Origin: a virus
DNA: 27,186 nt
Virus record (IMG/VR): IMGVR_UViG_3300036792_000277
Location: 1-27,186 of that record
Reading direction: 5' to 3' (one strand)
The translations under genes were made by a program, and so were the position numbers. Below are positions 7,282-16,122 of the stretch, piece after piece. Every line of letters starts with the position of its first letter. The stretch's first letter is position 1. The notes beneath the pieces are model-generated. The model worked only from the letters and a program-made list of their open reading frames with translations, did not search any database and was not told where the DNA came from.

Positions 7282-7778
7282 TAAAGCCACCTGTATACGC
7301 ATGGAGCGAAATCAAGACCACCGTCGTGATACTGGGAGTTGGGGTCGTTCACATATCCGTCTCCTTGGTTCTGGTTGAAGATTGTGAAGCTACCCGCAGC
7401 TGCGTTGAAGTTGTGAACAGTCTTACCGAAGATTGCTGTTGTGCTCTCGGTGCCTCCGCTAGTGGGATCACCGGGATTACGGAATTCCATGAAGTAATTC
7501 GCTGCCGGTTGAGTTGTGTCGACCTGTACCGTAGGAACTCTCCCAGAGATCGTTGTGATCGTGGCGCTGCTGGTTATCCCAACGTTGACGGAGCCGCTAA
7601 CAGGATTTGCTGAACACGAGTTGAGTCCGTGGACCACATGTCCGTTACTGTCAATGATTCCGTGACCCCCGACTGTTAGCAGGTTGATAGGAGTTCCATC
7701 CCCAAAAGTCGCATTCCCACTGTTGTCTATAGTGAGGATAAGAAGGTTCGCTGTTTCGTCTCTGATGATGATGGGCAT
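7281..7778 (-). CDS. Small tail accessory protein, paralogue 3
   Basis: This 165-aa protein starts MPIIIRDETANLLILTIDNSG. The first 25 residues match the two upstream genes (pattern RDETA..-IL..DNS-N..-G). The middle is beta-rich with many Ser, Thr and Val residues (SGSVNVGITSSATITTISGRVP), and the C-terminus has an insert compared with its paralogues and ends in aromatic residues (PCVYRWL). TAATG overlaps with both neighbours imply coupled translation. A structural role at the tail tip or fibre base is inferred from position and composition. Confidence 0.7.
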   Translation of the reverse strand: MPIIIRDETANLLILTIDNSGNATFGDGTPINLLTVGGHGIIDSNGHVVHGLNSCSANPVSGSVNVGITSSATITTISGRVPTVQVDTTQPAANYFMEFRNPGDPTSGGTESTTAIFGKTVHNFNAAAGSFTIFNQNQGDGYVNDPNSQYHDGGLDFAPCVYRWL

Positions 7779-8134
7779 TAAAACACCGAGTAGTTCAGGG
7801 TTTGTGTGGAGCTAGATTCATTCAGGAGGTCAAATGAGCTCTTGTCTGAGGCGAAACTAACCACGGTTCCAAATATGCTCACGCCGGCGAATCCCGCAGT
7901 CGTGGTGGTCGAAACCGTAGCCTGGGCAAAGGCAGCCAAAGTTACAGCCCCCGATATCCGTGCCATGCTCGGAGGAGCGGCTGTCCGTTGGTCTAGTACT
8001 GACCCACTCAGGAGGTTCCTACCTTGGAAAGACAGCTTCGACGACGGGGTAGCACTACCTAGCTCGAAGTTGGACGAGTTGTCCGCCGCTAGACGCTGTG
8101 TTCCCGTTGTCGCGTCATTGAGTATGATGCTCAT
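7778..8134 (-). CDS. Small tail accessory protein, paralogue 2
   Basis: This 118-aa protein starts MSIILNDATTGTQRLAADNSS and ends NYSVF. It shares the N-terminal pattern (DAT..., DNS.N...G) and the C-terminal pattern (aromatic end after N-S-T-Q-T-L) with the genes on either side, in a beta-rich Ser/Thr/Ala background. The stop overlaps the start of the next gene as TAATG. I do not recognise a named family. It is likely a homo-oligomeric beta-structured tail component. Confidence 0.7.
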   Translation of the reverse strand: MSIILNDATTGTQRLAADNSSNFELGSATPSSKLSFQGRNLLSGSVLDQRTAAPPSMARISGAVTLAAFAQATVSTTTTAGFAGVSIFGTVVSFASDKSSFDLLNESSSTQTLNYSVF

Positions 8135-8142
8135 TTTGTTGT

Positions 8143-8496
8143 TTACCAGATGGAATACTGCATGGTGCGTGGTGAACCCGTAGCGTTAGAGAAGGTCACG
8201 CTTGAGCTAGATATTGCTACAGCCGGAGCATCAGCGCCGACGGTAGGAATATCGTTAACGACAATGGGGACGGTTGCTGTTGAGTTGGCGGGAATAGAAA
8301 TTGATCCTTCAACCGGAGCCGTTGCCCCAGGCCCTAAAACATCGCAGGCGAAGGTTCCGCCTATCGTTACCACACCCGAGCCTTGCACGGTGAGTTGTTG
8401 ACCAGCGATAGGCAAGCTCCCCAACCCCATCTGATTGGAGTTATCCACGTACAGGATGTTGACTCCGGCGGTCTCATCGCGCATTTGGAATGGCAT
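8143..8496 (-). CDS. Small tail accessory protein, paralogue 1
   Basis: This 117-aa protein starts MPFQMRDETAGVNILYVDNSN and ends MQYSIW. It is beta-rich with no membrane segment. The RDETA and DNS signature and the aromatic C-terminus mark it as a paralogue of the next two genes. It begins 2 bp after the stop of the J-like gene, so it is cotranscribed and probably coupled. The location directly after J suggests attachment to the tail tip; the exact function is unknown. Confidence 0.7.
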   Translation of the reverse strand: MPFQMRDETAGVNILYVDNSNQMGLGSLPIAGQQLTVQGSGVVTIGGTFACDVLGPGATAPVEGSISIPANSTATVPIVVNDIPTVGADAPAVAISSSSVTFSNATGSPRTMQYSIW

Positions 8497-8498
8497 GA

Positions 8499-11400
8499 TT
8501 ACACCGCCTGAATCGAGTACGAACGTGACCCGTTGTTGATGAACAGTTTGTATCCAGTTGGCACCACACTGGCAATGGTTGAAGCGGGAACTCCGTCAAC
8601 TGTGTTGGTGTCAGCCGAGGTATTTGACCCCGTGACGTCAGCTCCCCACTGGCCAGCCGCCGCATAAGGGATGCATGAGACAGAATGGCAGGCCAGGTCA
8701 GAGACTCCGACGGCATAGACAATCATCGAGGCGTAGTACACCCCGGCTGGACACGTCCAATCGTAGCTGTAGGGTGTCATCACGGTTGTGACGCTGCCAT
8801 TAGCCATGAGGTCCGTGAAGCCCTTTGTTGCCGACGTTCCGCCGTTAGGGTCTACGTTGGGAACATAGGTGCTTTGCCAAGCGATACGAAGGTAGATTCC
8901 GCCCGGTGGGTAACCCCCCATGTAGACGGTGTACGTGAGCCTGTACTTCTGACCCGGCACAACGCTAAACGTGGGCGAAATGGCACCATTACCATCTCCA
9001 TTACCAAATGGTAATGAGTAGAGGCGGTAGCCATTTGGGTCGGAGCCAAATGTGAACGCCGCATGCAGATCCCACCCTTGGGCGTTTCCGAGGATGAAGT
9101 TTCCGTTCGGAACAATCGACTCGCTGGCCCCGCTATAGACGATGGCTTGTGAGCCTGTGACGTCAGCAGCACCAGAGGTGTCCGTCAACGAGATCCCGTC
9201 GAACCATGCATTGGCGTTGGAATTTCCGCTCCCATAGTGGTCGGTGAGATTGACGGTATAAGCACCGCCAGTAGAAGCCGCGAACGTGAGCTGAATAAAT
9301 GTCCAACCAACGGCAGAGGCAGTTGCTACCACTACACCGGGGAAGGTGCCGTTCTGATTTAGAACTGTTCCGTTTCCCTTCTGGATCGTTATATTCCCGC
9401 TAGGATCAGAGACGTACAGTCCAGCACCCAGAGACCCACTACCAATAACCGAACCATCAGTCATCACCCATGCCTGAAACAGATACGTGTGACCACCGAC
9501 TAGATTGACTGTCTGGTTGAGACTTGCCCCTTGGCAGCGCACAGACTGCGTACCGAGGTAGTGCTGGGTGGTGTCGAGCGTTGGAGTCCCAGCGGCAATC
9601 GTCCAACCCGTCAGACCGTTGGCGAAGTTGCTGTTGACCAGCATCTCGCCCGGCACCGTACCGCCTAGTTGAGAGTTCGCTGTGATGGTCGGAATCTGCG
9701 CACCCAGCGTCCCAAGGAACGACGGCGTCGTGCTGACCGTGTAGCCGAGTTGCTGGACCCACTCAGATGAGACACCATTGGCGCGAGTCGTGCGGATTTG
9801 AACGTTGTAGGCCTGACCAGCGATCACACCGGAGACCAAGCCAACGTTGAGGCTGATGTCGATCGCAGGAGCGGACAACCACGTGCTCTCACCGACTAAC
9901 TGGTACTGCACCTGGATCTGCACGGCGAGATTATCCAGAGGCGTGTTGAACGTCACCTGGATAACCGATTCGAGCGAGCCGTCTGGCTGCACGATCGCAG
10001 TGTCAGGCCCGGACGTCAGCACCATGTTCGTCGGTGGTGCCGGGGTCAGTGGGGTCTGTGACGGCAGAGCCGGGACAGCATAGACGTTCTGCTCCTCGAT
10101 CGTGCTCCACTCGTAGATCGAGGAATCGGTCTCGTTGACGTTGAAGCTCGCGCGAATGCTCTGTGTACCGCTGTCCTGATCCTCAACGACGCTCAAACTT
10201 GCGCCGGATACCTCTAGAAGCTTGTTCGTCCAGTTCAGGGCCGGGAAGTTGAAGTCGAAAACGTTCTTCGGCTGCATTACATAAGCAGCTAGACTCATCT
10301 CCAGCGTTCCCATTCCCTGGAAGCGATTCCGCAGTAGGTGGATCTTCGCGACGCGCTGCCATTGCGCTACCGACAGTACGGACTGTAGTGACAGCTCTAG
10401 TGGATGCTGATGACCGCCGTCCGCTGCCAGCCACTCATCCGAAGGATAGCCGTGGAGTTCATCCTGGGCATACCGCGGCGCGTTAGTCGGTTGGAACGCA
10501 AAGGAGAAGTTGTCTTGCGCTTGGCCATTGTAAAAGCCGTTCGCGTCGTAGAGATTACCTGCGACGTTGTAAGGGAACGTCGGGGCGGTGTACGTGCCGT
10601 TCACACAGTTGATCAAGTCAGGCACACTGCGATACGGCTTCCACTGGAACGTGGATGTGAGGTGCTGTGGACCAAAGGTGAAGCTAGGACCCTGCCAGTA
10701 AGCGGGCCAGACATAGTGCTCTCCGCCGATCTGACTGTAGCTCCCAGCCGCGCCCGGCATGATGGTTGCGAGAGCATCGCCGGGCGAGACGCTGGTGTCA
10801 TAGTGATACGAGCAGGAGTAGCGAGCTTCGGTCTGTCCGGAGGCAAGTTCTACCTGTTCATCGCAGACATTCGCGGCGGCGATCAGGTTCAGCTGATTCA
10901 CTGCAAGTGTGTCGCCGAGGCCAAACTGCGTGTCGCTGATGATGTCGGCTGCGACTAAAGCCCAATTTGTAGTGAAACCGGTAGTCGATGTGCGAGGGTC
11001 CCAAATGTCGTTCTTGCCGTTGACGGTGATGCGTACCTCTGGCTCGCCCGGGAACAGTGATGGATTGTTCTCCACCTTCAAGTAGATATAGGTGCAACCA
11101 GCAACCCACGGATTATTACCGTGGATGTCGTAGTCCCAGGTGGGATCATTGGCTCTGAGTGAGCCCATGATCTGAGTAGCCGGGTTCTCGCCCTCGGTGT
11201 GGTCGCCGAATCGAGCTTCGCAGTAAACCGCGCCTCCGAAGTTGTACTGAACACCATTAGGTCCGGTATAGCTGTTGCCGTTGGCAGCGCCGCCGAAGTT
11301 GATGCCATTGCGCGTGACGTTGCCGACACCACCAGCCCAGTGAACCTGACGACCGTCGAGGTAGATATTGACGAGGGAGTCGCAAACGTGACCGGCGATG

Positions 11401-11714
11401 ACGATGACGTAGTTGAGCTGATCTCGATGGGAACCAGTGGTCGACTTGAAGATAATTACCCCACCGACGCGCTGCTGGCCGTAGATGATCTGCCGGTTGG
11501 CAGCCGCCTGACGCGTGGTAATGTTCATCCCACGGTTGGAGGTCAGGGCGCTGGCGATAGCTCCAGCTTCCATGCTGACGCCCATCATGCCGAGGGCGAA
11601 CATCGCTTTCTGGAAGGCTGGGTTGACAGTCAGCGCGGGGTCAAACATGGCGGTCAGGACTTCTGCCCCGATTACACCTGCAATTAACGCTGCGCCTTCA
11701 ATTGCTTTCGACAT
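8499..11714 (-). CDS. Host-specificity (tail tip, J-like) protein
   Basis: This 1071-residue protein starts MSKAIEGAALIAGVIGAEVL. The N-terminal third carries the hub pattern of J-like proteins (RQIIYGQQRVGG, NYVIVIAGHVCDSLVNIYLDG). A tail hub domain runs to about 550. A fibronectin type III-like domain spans about 555-660. Two modules resembling carbohydrate-binding jelly rolls follow at about 686-850 (NSNFANGLTGWTIAAGTP) and 865-1005 (NGNFILGNAQGWDL). J proteins form the tail tip and bind the receptor; the modules suggest a surface glycan. The start overlaps the upstream stop as TAATG. It follows M/L and K-like genes as in lambda, except that no I-like gene is seen. Confidence 0.85.
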   Translation of the reverse strand: MSKAIEGAALIAGVIGAEVLTAMFDPALTVNPAFQKAMFALGMMGVSMEAGAIASALTSNRGMNITTRQAAANRQIIYGQQRVGGVIIFKSTTGSHRDQLNYVIVIAGHVCDSLVNIYLDGRQVHWAGGVGNVTRNGINFGGAANGNSYTGPNGVQYNFGGAVYCEARFGDHTEGENPATQIMGSLRANDPTWDYDIHGNNPWVAGCTYIYLKVENNPSLFPGEPEVRITVNGKNDIWDPRTSTTGFTTNWALVAADIISDTQFGLGDTLAVNQLNLIAAANVCDEQVELASGQTEARYSCSYHYDTSVSPGDALATIMPGAAGSYSQIGGEHYVWPAYWQGPSFTFGPQHLTSTFQWKPYRSVPDLINCVNGTYTAPTFPYNVAGNLYDANGFYNGQAQDNFSFAFQPTNAPRYAQDELHGYPSDEWLAADGGHQHPLELSLQSVLSVAQWQRVAKIHLLRNRFQGMGTLEMSLAAYVMQPKNVFDFNFPALNWTNKLLEVSGASLSVVEDQDSGTQSIRASFNVNETDSSIYEWSTIEEQNVYAVPALPSQTPLTPAPPTNMVLTSGPDTAIVQPDGSLESVIQVTFNTPLDNLAVQIQVQYQLVGESTWLSAPAIDISLNVGLVSGVIAGQAYNVQIRTTRANGVSSEWVQQLGYTVSTTPSFLGTLGAQIPTITANSQLGGTVPGEMLVNSNFANGLTGWTIAAGTPTLDTTQHYLGTQSVRCQGASLNQTVNLVGGHTYLFQAWVMTDGSVIGSGSLGAGLYVSDPSGNITIQKGNGTVLNQNGTFPGVVVATASAVGWTFIQLTFAASTGGAYTVNLTDHYGSGNSNANAWFDGISLTDTSGAADVTGSQAIVYSGASESIVPNGNFILGNAQGWDLHAAFTFGSDPNGYRLYSLPFGNGDGNGAISPTFSVVPGQKYRLTYTVYMGGYPPGGIYLRIAWQSTYVPNVDPNGGTSATKGFTDLMANGSVTTVMTPYSYDWTCPAGVYYASMIVYAVGVSDLACHSVSCIPYAAAGQWGADVTGSNTSADTNTVDGVPASTIASVVPTGYKLFINNGSRSYSIQAV

Positions 11715-12166
11715 TAAATACTCCAGCCGCGGACTACATTTGGTTTGCCGTTAGCGTCGGCCATGGGTAGGCGAACGAGTCCCTTTTCGGAGACCGAGAT
11801 AACGTGAAAGCCGTTGAGGTGAACGACACCGGCAATGAGGTTTTCATCGTTCTCGATCACCACTAAATCGCCACGCTTGGCGAGGAGTGGATGAGTGTGC
11901 TCGAGAAGCCCATGCTTGTTGGCGCAGTAGGCAGCGGCGTCGGCTACTGACGTGCCGCCGGTCACTTCTTGAATGGTGCGGAGAGCGCCGAGTTGAGTGG
12001 TGTACTTCCCCCGAAAGTCAGCCGCGATATCGATACCGGTGTTGGCAAGGATGGCGTCGGCAGCGAATAGAGCGCAGTCGTTCGTTCCCCAGGCAAACGG
12101 CATCTTCTCTCGCTCGCGGAGGAAAGGATCGAACTTGCGAGTGTGCCAGTGGTCGTGCTTCTTCAT
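11714..12166 (-). CDS. Tail tip assembly peptidase, NlpC/P60-like (lambda K-like, DUF6950 type)
   Basis: The 150-aa protein starts MKKHDHWHTRKF. The motif WGTNDCALFAAD, with Cys as candidate nucleophile, and a later HLNGFHVIS with a His fit the NlpC/P60-related DUF6950 family of tail-tip proteins. The closing VVRGWSI is also typical. I chose the ATG at 12166, which lies 2 bp after the stop of the upstream gene; the longer frame to 12214 would run into that gene. The product is expected to help tail-tip assembly, and in some phages opens peptidoglycan during entry. Order M/L-K-J matches lambda-like phages. Confidence 0.8.
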   Translation of the reverse strand: MKKHDHWHTRKFDPFLREREKMPFAWGTNDCALFAADAILANTGIDIAADFRGKYTTQLGALRTIQEVTGGTSVADAAAYCANKHGLLEHTHPLLAKRGDLVVIENDENLIAGVVHLNGFHVISVSEKGLVRLPMADANGKPNVVRGWSI

Positions 12167-12168
12167 GA

Positions 12169-13368
12169 TTAGGTTCCCCAGACGTCCGCTTGGTCGTTCA
12201 GCGATTCCACCCACCCGAACGAGCTGTCGGTCGGAAAATAGTGACGCTGGTCAGCCGATGTGTATCGGCGGTTGCTGGCGCGAGAGAGGTCAAGCATCTT
12301 CGTCTCTAATGCCAACTGGATGCTGATCGTGTCCCCACTGACACTGACTGTCGGCTCATCCATCGCCCCTTTGAAGAGCTGGTAAGGATTGCCGATGATG
12401 TTTCCGTTGGCCAGCAAACCCAGCCACAACGTAGCCTGAGCGCCCGGCTCCATGTCGGTCAGGCACTCACCAAGCAGAACGGGGTCGATGCCGCTGAGGG
12501 TTACCGTCGTCCCGTATGCATGGACGCCAGTTCCCTCCTGGATGCTTCCGATCTTGGCGAGGGACCCGACGCCGACGAATGGTTGCGAGTTCCAGACGAG
12601 AGTTCCGACGCCGGTCCATACCCACTGCATCTGGGTTTTGAAGGATAGCTGCGCCATAAAGAAGGGCTGGATCAATCCCGATGACAGCGCCGCTGCCAGA
12701 CTTGGGTCTAGTTGTCTGCTCATCGGTACTCCTGAAACTGAAAAGCTGAGATGGGTGAGGTGATCGACGCCGGCGCTCCACGTGACTTTGTTGTTGGCGA
12801 GGCGGAAGAGGCCGACTGGATTGAATAGTGCGAGAGCTTCGCCGTCTAAAGGCGGCTCGCGTAAAGATGGCCAGATGTTGATCGCAACTTTTCCTGAGCT
12901 GTCCGAATTGACACCATCGAGAACTCGGTGCAGACGGAAGCCAATCTGCAGGTAGTCACCAGGCATCAGAAGATTGAGCTGCGATGGCGTCCAGCCCTTC
13001 GTGTGAAGTACCTGGCCACCGGCGACCATAGCTATGGAGGCGTCGGCGGCAGGCGTTCCCAATGCTGATCCTCTGGGGAGCTTCTTCATCGGGTCGCCAA
13101 GCTGGAATGCGTTGGACATGCCTTGCATCTGCATCAGCGCGCTGATCCATGCGTCAGCCTGTATCTGCGTGAGTGGCGGGAGCGTAGCCGTTCCAGATAG
13201 AGCATCGGCGCCAGGCCATCTCTGTGCCTGGACTTGCCCTGTGAACACCGAAGTGACCGTGGCCACCGCGGTAGAGAAGTTCCAATCTATTGATTGAAGC
13301 GACCCTGCGGTGGCAGGCAGGTTGACGACGCTCACGGTGTTCCCGTTTAGCGAGATGAGAGAGACCAT
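12169..13368 (-). CDS. Fused tail-tip protein (distal tail / M-type plus DUF2163/L-type)
   Basis: This 399-aa protein has two parts. Residues 1-205 (LQSIDWNFSTAVATVTSVFTG, WPGADALSGTATLPPLTQIQ, GSALGTP) resemble a distal-tail protein normally encoded alone. Residues 216-399, starting MSRQLDPSLAAALSSGLIQP and containing WTGVGTLVWNSQPFVGVGSL and RRYTSADQRHYFPTDSSFGW, resemble a baseplate hub/L-like family whose members usually start at exactly this Met. The internal ATG at 12723 has CAGGAG 5 nt upstream (12729-12734). The natural reading is that the stop between two former genes was lost while the second start was kept, so both a 399-aa fusion and a 184-aa product may be made. The main ATG has only a weak AAGG 8 nt upstream. 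Confidence 0.75.
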   Translation of the reverse strand: MVSLISLNGNTVSVVNLPATAGSLQSIDWNFSTAVATVTSVFTGQVQAQRWPGADALSGTATLPPLTQIQADAWISALMQMQGMSNAFQLGDPMKKLPRGSALGTPAADASIAMVAGGQVLHTKGWTPSQLNLLMPGDYLQIGFRLHRVLDGVNSDSSGKVAINIWPSLREPPLDGEALALFNPVGLFRLANNKVTWSAGVDHLTHLSFSVSGVPMSRQLDPSLAAALSSGLIQPFFMAQLSFKTQMQWVWTGVGTLVWNSQPFVGVGSLAKIGSIQEGTGVHAYGTTVTLSGIDPVLLGECLTDMEPGAQATLWLGLLANGNIIGNPYQLFKGAMDEPTVSVSGDTISIQLALETKMLDLSRASNRRYTSADQRHYFPTDSSFGWVESLNDQADVWGT

Positions 13369-13404
13369 GAATTGTGCCTTCGGGATACAGCTGGTGGGGG
13401 GGAG

Positions 13405-13527
13405 CTACTTGCGGCGGCGGGGTTTCTTGCGTTTCAGAAGCCGAATGAGCTGGAAGAGATCACGGGTGAGAGACCAGATCCCGTAGAAGAGACAGATCCC
13501 GAGGCAAATGCAGAAGAGGTCCACCAT
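13405..13527 (-). CDS. 40-aa single-TM basic-tail protein (holin-like candidate)
   Basis: A short ORF starts MVDLFCICLGICLFYGIW. One hydrophobic helix (about residues 3-18) is followed by a short amphipathic stretch and a strongly basic tail (KRKKPRRRK). AGGAG lies 5 nt before the ATG, an ideal ribosome binding site, which supports it as a real gene. It sits between the tail-tip protein and another small membrane protein, a place where some phages keep lysis genes. Small membrane proteins with basic tails are often holins or their regulators, but no family is recognisable and no endolysin is seen in this window. Confidence 0.55.
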   Translation of the reverse strand: MVDLFCICLGICLFYGIWSLTRDLFQLIRLLKRKKPRRRK

Positions 13528-13585
13528 GTGGGCTCCTAGTGATTAAGGTCGCCGCACATGGACGCTCGTTGTGTGAGGGGGTGGA

Positions 13586-13885
13586 CTAGTGTTTGCCGCG
13601 AACTTCATCATCGTGAAGCTGAGTGCGAATCACGGTGATGTCACGCTCGTCAGCTGCTAGACGATCGGTAATTCCATGGAGACTTTCATCGACGTAATCT
13701 TTGCTGACCATTCCGTGCTTGATCTCCTGCACGGTAGTCGACAACGTATCGAGCTTCTCCACGACGACTGCCCGAAAGGCAACCCAGCCGAAGACCGAGA
13801 GGAGCATCGTGATGATCATGGGCGCGACGATAGCGACGATGAGTTTGGATCCGGCTTGTTCCCAGACCGAGGTTTGTTTCGCCAT
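13586..13885 (-). CDS. Small one-TM protein with coiled coil (holin/antiholin candidate)
   Basis: The 99-aa form starts MAKQTSVWEQAGSKL. A membrane helix (LIVAIVAPMIITMLLSVFGWVAF, about residues 15-38) is followed by a coiled-coil-like helix (VVEKLDTLSTTVQEIKHGM) and a charged tail. AAAGGA lies 6 nt before this ATG, so I prefer it. An in-frame ATG at 13936 would add 17 residues including RKRKRKP directly before the helix, and GGAAG is present upstream of it too. Two starts differing by basic residues recall the holin/antiholin pair of lambda S. Alternative: a tail-associated membrane protein. It lies directly after the tape measure gene. Confidence 0.6.
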   Translation of the reverse strand: MAKQTSVWEQAGSKLIVAIVAPMIITMLLSVFGWVAFRAVVVEKLDTLSTTVQEIKHGMVSKDYVDESLHGITDRLAADERDITVIRTQLHDDEVRGKH

Positions 13886-13941
13886 AGGTTTCCTTTTGCG
13901 TTTTCGTATGACTGGGATTGCGTTTATCTGGCTCATAGTCG

Positions 13942-16122
13942 CTACTTCCGTTGAGAGGGTGGTGTGCGTCTACGATCTTGCGTCTGTGAACTGATCGTGG
14001 CAGCAGCTATGTGAGGAGCCGCTGCCTGGATTCCACGCACGACCTGGACACGAGTCTGAGCTGGGTCAGTTGATCCCGTCGCGTCGATGTTGATGGTGTG
14101 GCCGGTGCTTCCTGAACTGACCAGCTTGTGGTTCGGCGTTATTTGCCCGGTTCCAGCGAATAATTCCGGACCGTCCTCACCAACCAGCGTTGGGCCATTG
14201 ATGAAGCCGCCTGATGCAGCGTGAGGGATGAAGGAGTTCAGCAAACCACTCAAGAATCCAGTGAAGCCACCACTTGAGCTTGTGGAAGGTGAGCGGATCT
14301 TGCCCAGAAGGCCCCCGGCAGTAGCCAGGGTGTCAGCTGACTTCGTGAACATCGGATTCGATCTGGTGCCGAGCTTGCCGCCGCCGCCGAAACCGAACAT
14401 GCTGAGCGCGGAACCCTCAGCCTTCTCGAGTCCTGTGTTGGCGACAGAGCGGAACATCCCGGCGCCAAAGTTGCCGAACTGAGTCCCTTGGCCGCTCATT
14501 GCACCGACTACCTGTTGATTGAATCCTTTGAGTGTGTTGTCTGTCAGCTCGCGCATTTGAGATGCGGCATCACGAGACGCGATGACGAACTCATCGAGCG
14601 CGTCACCCGCTCCCACCAGTCCGGAAGATGATGCTGGATTTGTGTTCTGATTGTCCTGTGCAGCCTGAATACTTCCGGCCACTCCCAATGCGCTCTGACG
14701 GCTCTGGTTGTCGATCAGTGCAGCCTGGCGGGCTTCATCGTGATTGTTGTACTGAGGGTCAGTCGCAATCGCTTTGGCCTGGTCCTGAAGTTGCTCCAAG
14801 GCGTCGGCATACTGCTGCTGATGCATCGTTGCCATGACGCGCGCGGCGTCCATCTTGCTGATCTGGCCGGTCGCCACCGCCATCTGTAGCGATGACTCGG
14901 CTATTGCGGCGGAGTTCTCTTTGTTCAGATCGATGCCTTGACGCATCGCAGTGATACGAGCTGAAGATGCATTACCAGCCTCACTCAGGCTCTTTGAATC
15001 ATGACCGGATAGGAAGTTCGTTCTGTACTTCTCTAGATTGTCTTCACTGAAGATCTTGGCATTGTTGTCTTCATATGCCTTCCACTTCTGAGCAATCTCA
15101 CCGTCAACTTCCAACATCTTGCCGAATTCTTCAGCTGCCTTCTTGCGTGCCTCAGTCGCCTTGAGTGCGGCGGCATGGGCGGCTTCGGCGGCGGCCTTTT
15201 GAGGAACTAGTTTGGCGTTTCGTTCCTCTTCAGACTGTTGATTCTGCTGCGTGAGGATGTTTGTTGCTACGCCGGTGTCGATGGCTACGTTGGCGGAACC
15301 GTCTCCGGCTCCGGCCTTTTGACCAGCGATCTGGGATGCCCGGTCTAGCAGAACGTTCTTGAGCTCCGAAGCCTGTGAGCTCTTCAGGTCTGCGCGTGCC
15401 TTCGCTTCAGCGTCCTTGTCGCCGCTGGCAACGGACTGTTGAATGCGTAGAGCCGCGTCATCCTGTTGAGCTCCGTAGTACTTGACGGTGCCTTCACGGT
15501 CGGCTGTACCACGCTTACCCATTAGAAGCGTCCAGCCGGAGAGATGATTCTTTGACAGGAGATCATTCATTTTACTGTCGGCTGACATGATCGACTCGGC
15601 CAGTTTGTCGGCTGCGAGTCTCGCTTCATCGAACGCGAGCTTGGCATTGTTCTGCGGCTTGCCCTGGAGCTTGTCGATGGAGTTCTGGAGTAAGTCGTTG
15701 GTCACGCGGAGTTGATCGACCGACGTCTGACCGGACAGATTGAGGGTCGCGAATGCGGTGGTGATCGCCTTCGGCATGTTCTCTACTGTCTTTATGAACT
15801 CGGCAACCTTCATGCCCATATCTACGAGCAATCCGGCGAAGGCGATACCACCGACCAAAGGGAACGCAGCCTTGAGGGCGTTGCCTACACCGGGGATGGT
15901 CGTGATAAACCGTTCGATCGCACGGAGATTGTTACCGAGCGGATTTTCCAGTCCGCGGATAGCGGCTGAGGAGGCCTGCATCGAGGAGACGGTCGAGTGG
16001 CCAGCCTCCTTCGTCTTGCCAGCAAACTTGTCCAACTCACGCTGAGCCTGTTTGATGCCCTCAGTGTAGGTGGCCGCGTTCAAGCCCAGAACGATATTTA
16101 CGCCACCGGCTTCAACACTCAT
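13942..16122 (-). CDS. Tail tape measure protein
   Basis: This 726-residue protein starts MSVEAGGVNIVLGLNAATYTEG, the standard tape measure opening. Long helical, Ala/Gln/Lys-rich regions (EAARKKAAEEFGK-like) fill the middle, with hydrophobic patches at about 85-110 (VGGIAFAGLLVDMGMK) and a Gly-rich segment with a GPTLVGEDGPELFAGTG motif near 660. It sets tail length and can form a channel in the host membrane during DNA entry. The start overlaps the stop of the upstream gene as TAATG, so translation is coupled. It is a moderate length for siphoviruses. Confidence 0.9.
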   Translation of the reverse strand: MSVEAGGVNIVLGLNAATYTEGIKQAQRELDKFAGKTKEAGHSTVSSMQASSAAIRGLENPLGNNLRAIERFITTIPGVGNALKAAFPLVGGIAFAGLLVDMGMKVAEFIKTVENMPKAITTAFATLNLSGQTSVDQLRVTNDLLQNSIDKLQGKPQNNAKLAFDEARLAADKLAESIMSADSKMNDLLSKNHLSGWTLLMGKRGTADREGTVKYYGAQQDDAALRIQQSVASGDKDAEAKARADLKSSQASELKNVLLDRASQIAGQKAGAGDGSANVAIDTGVATNILTQQNQQSEEERNAKLVPQKAAAEAAHAAALKATEARKKAAEEFGKMLEVDGEIAQKWKAYEDNNAKIFSEDNLEKYRTNFLSGHDSKSLSEAGNASSARITAMRQGIDLNKENSAAIAESSLQMAVATGQISKMDAARVMATMHQQQYADALEQLQDQAKAIATDPQYNNHDEARQAALIDNQSRQSALGVAGSIQAAQDNQNTNPASSSGLVGAGDALDEFVIASRDAASQMRELTDNTLKGFNQQVVGAMSGQGTQFGNFGAGMFRSVANTGLEKAEGSALSMFGFGGGGKLGTRSNPMFTKSADTLATAGGLLGKIRSPSTSSSGGFTGFLSGLLNSFIPHAASGGFINGPTLVGEDGPELFAGTGQITPNHKLVSSGSTGHTINIDATGSTDPAQTRVQVVRGIQAAAPHIAAATISSQTQDRRRTPPSQRK

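Noticed and set aside
10404-10958. Long plus-strand ORF inside the J-like gene
   Set aside because: It is a shadow of the GC-rich J coding frame; no recognisable domain or start signal.
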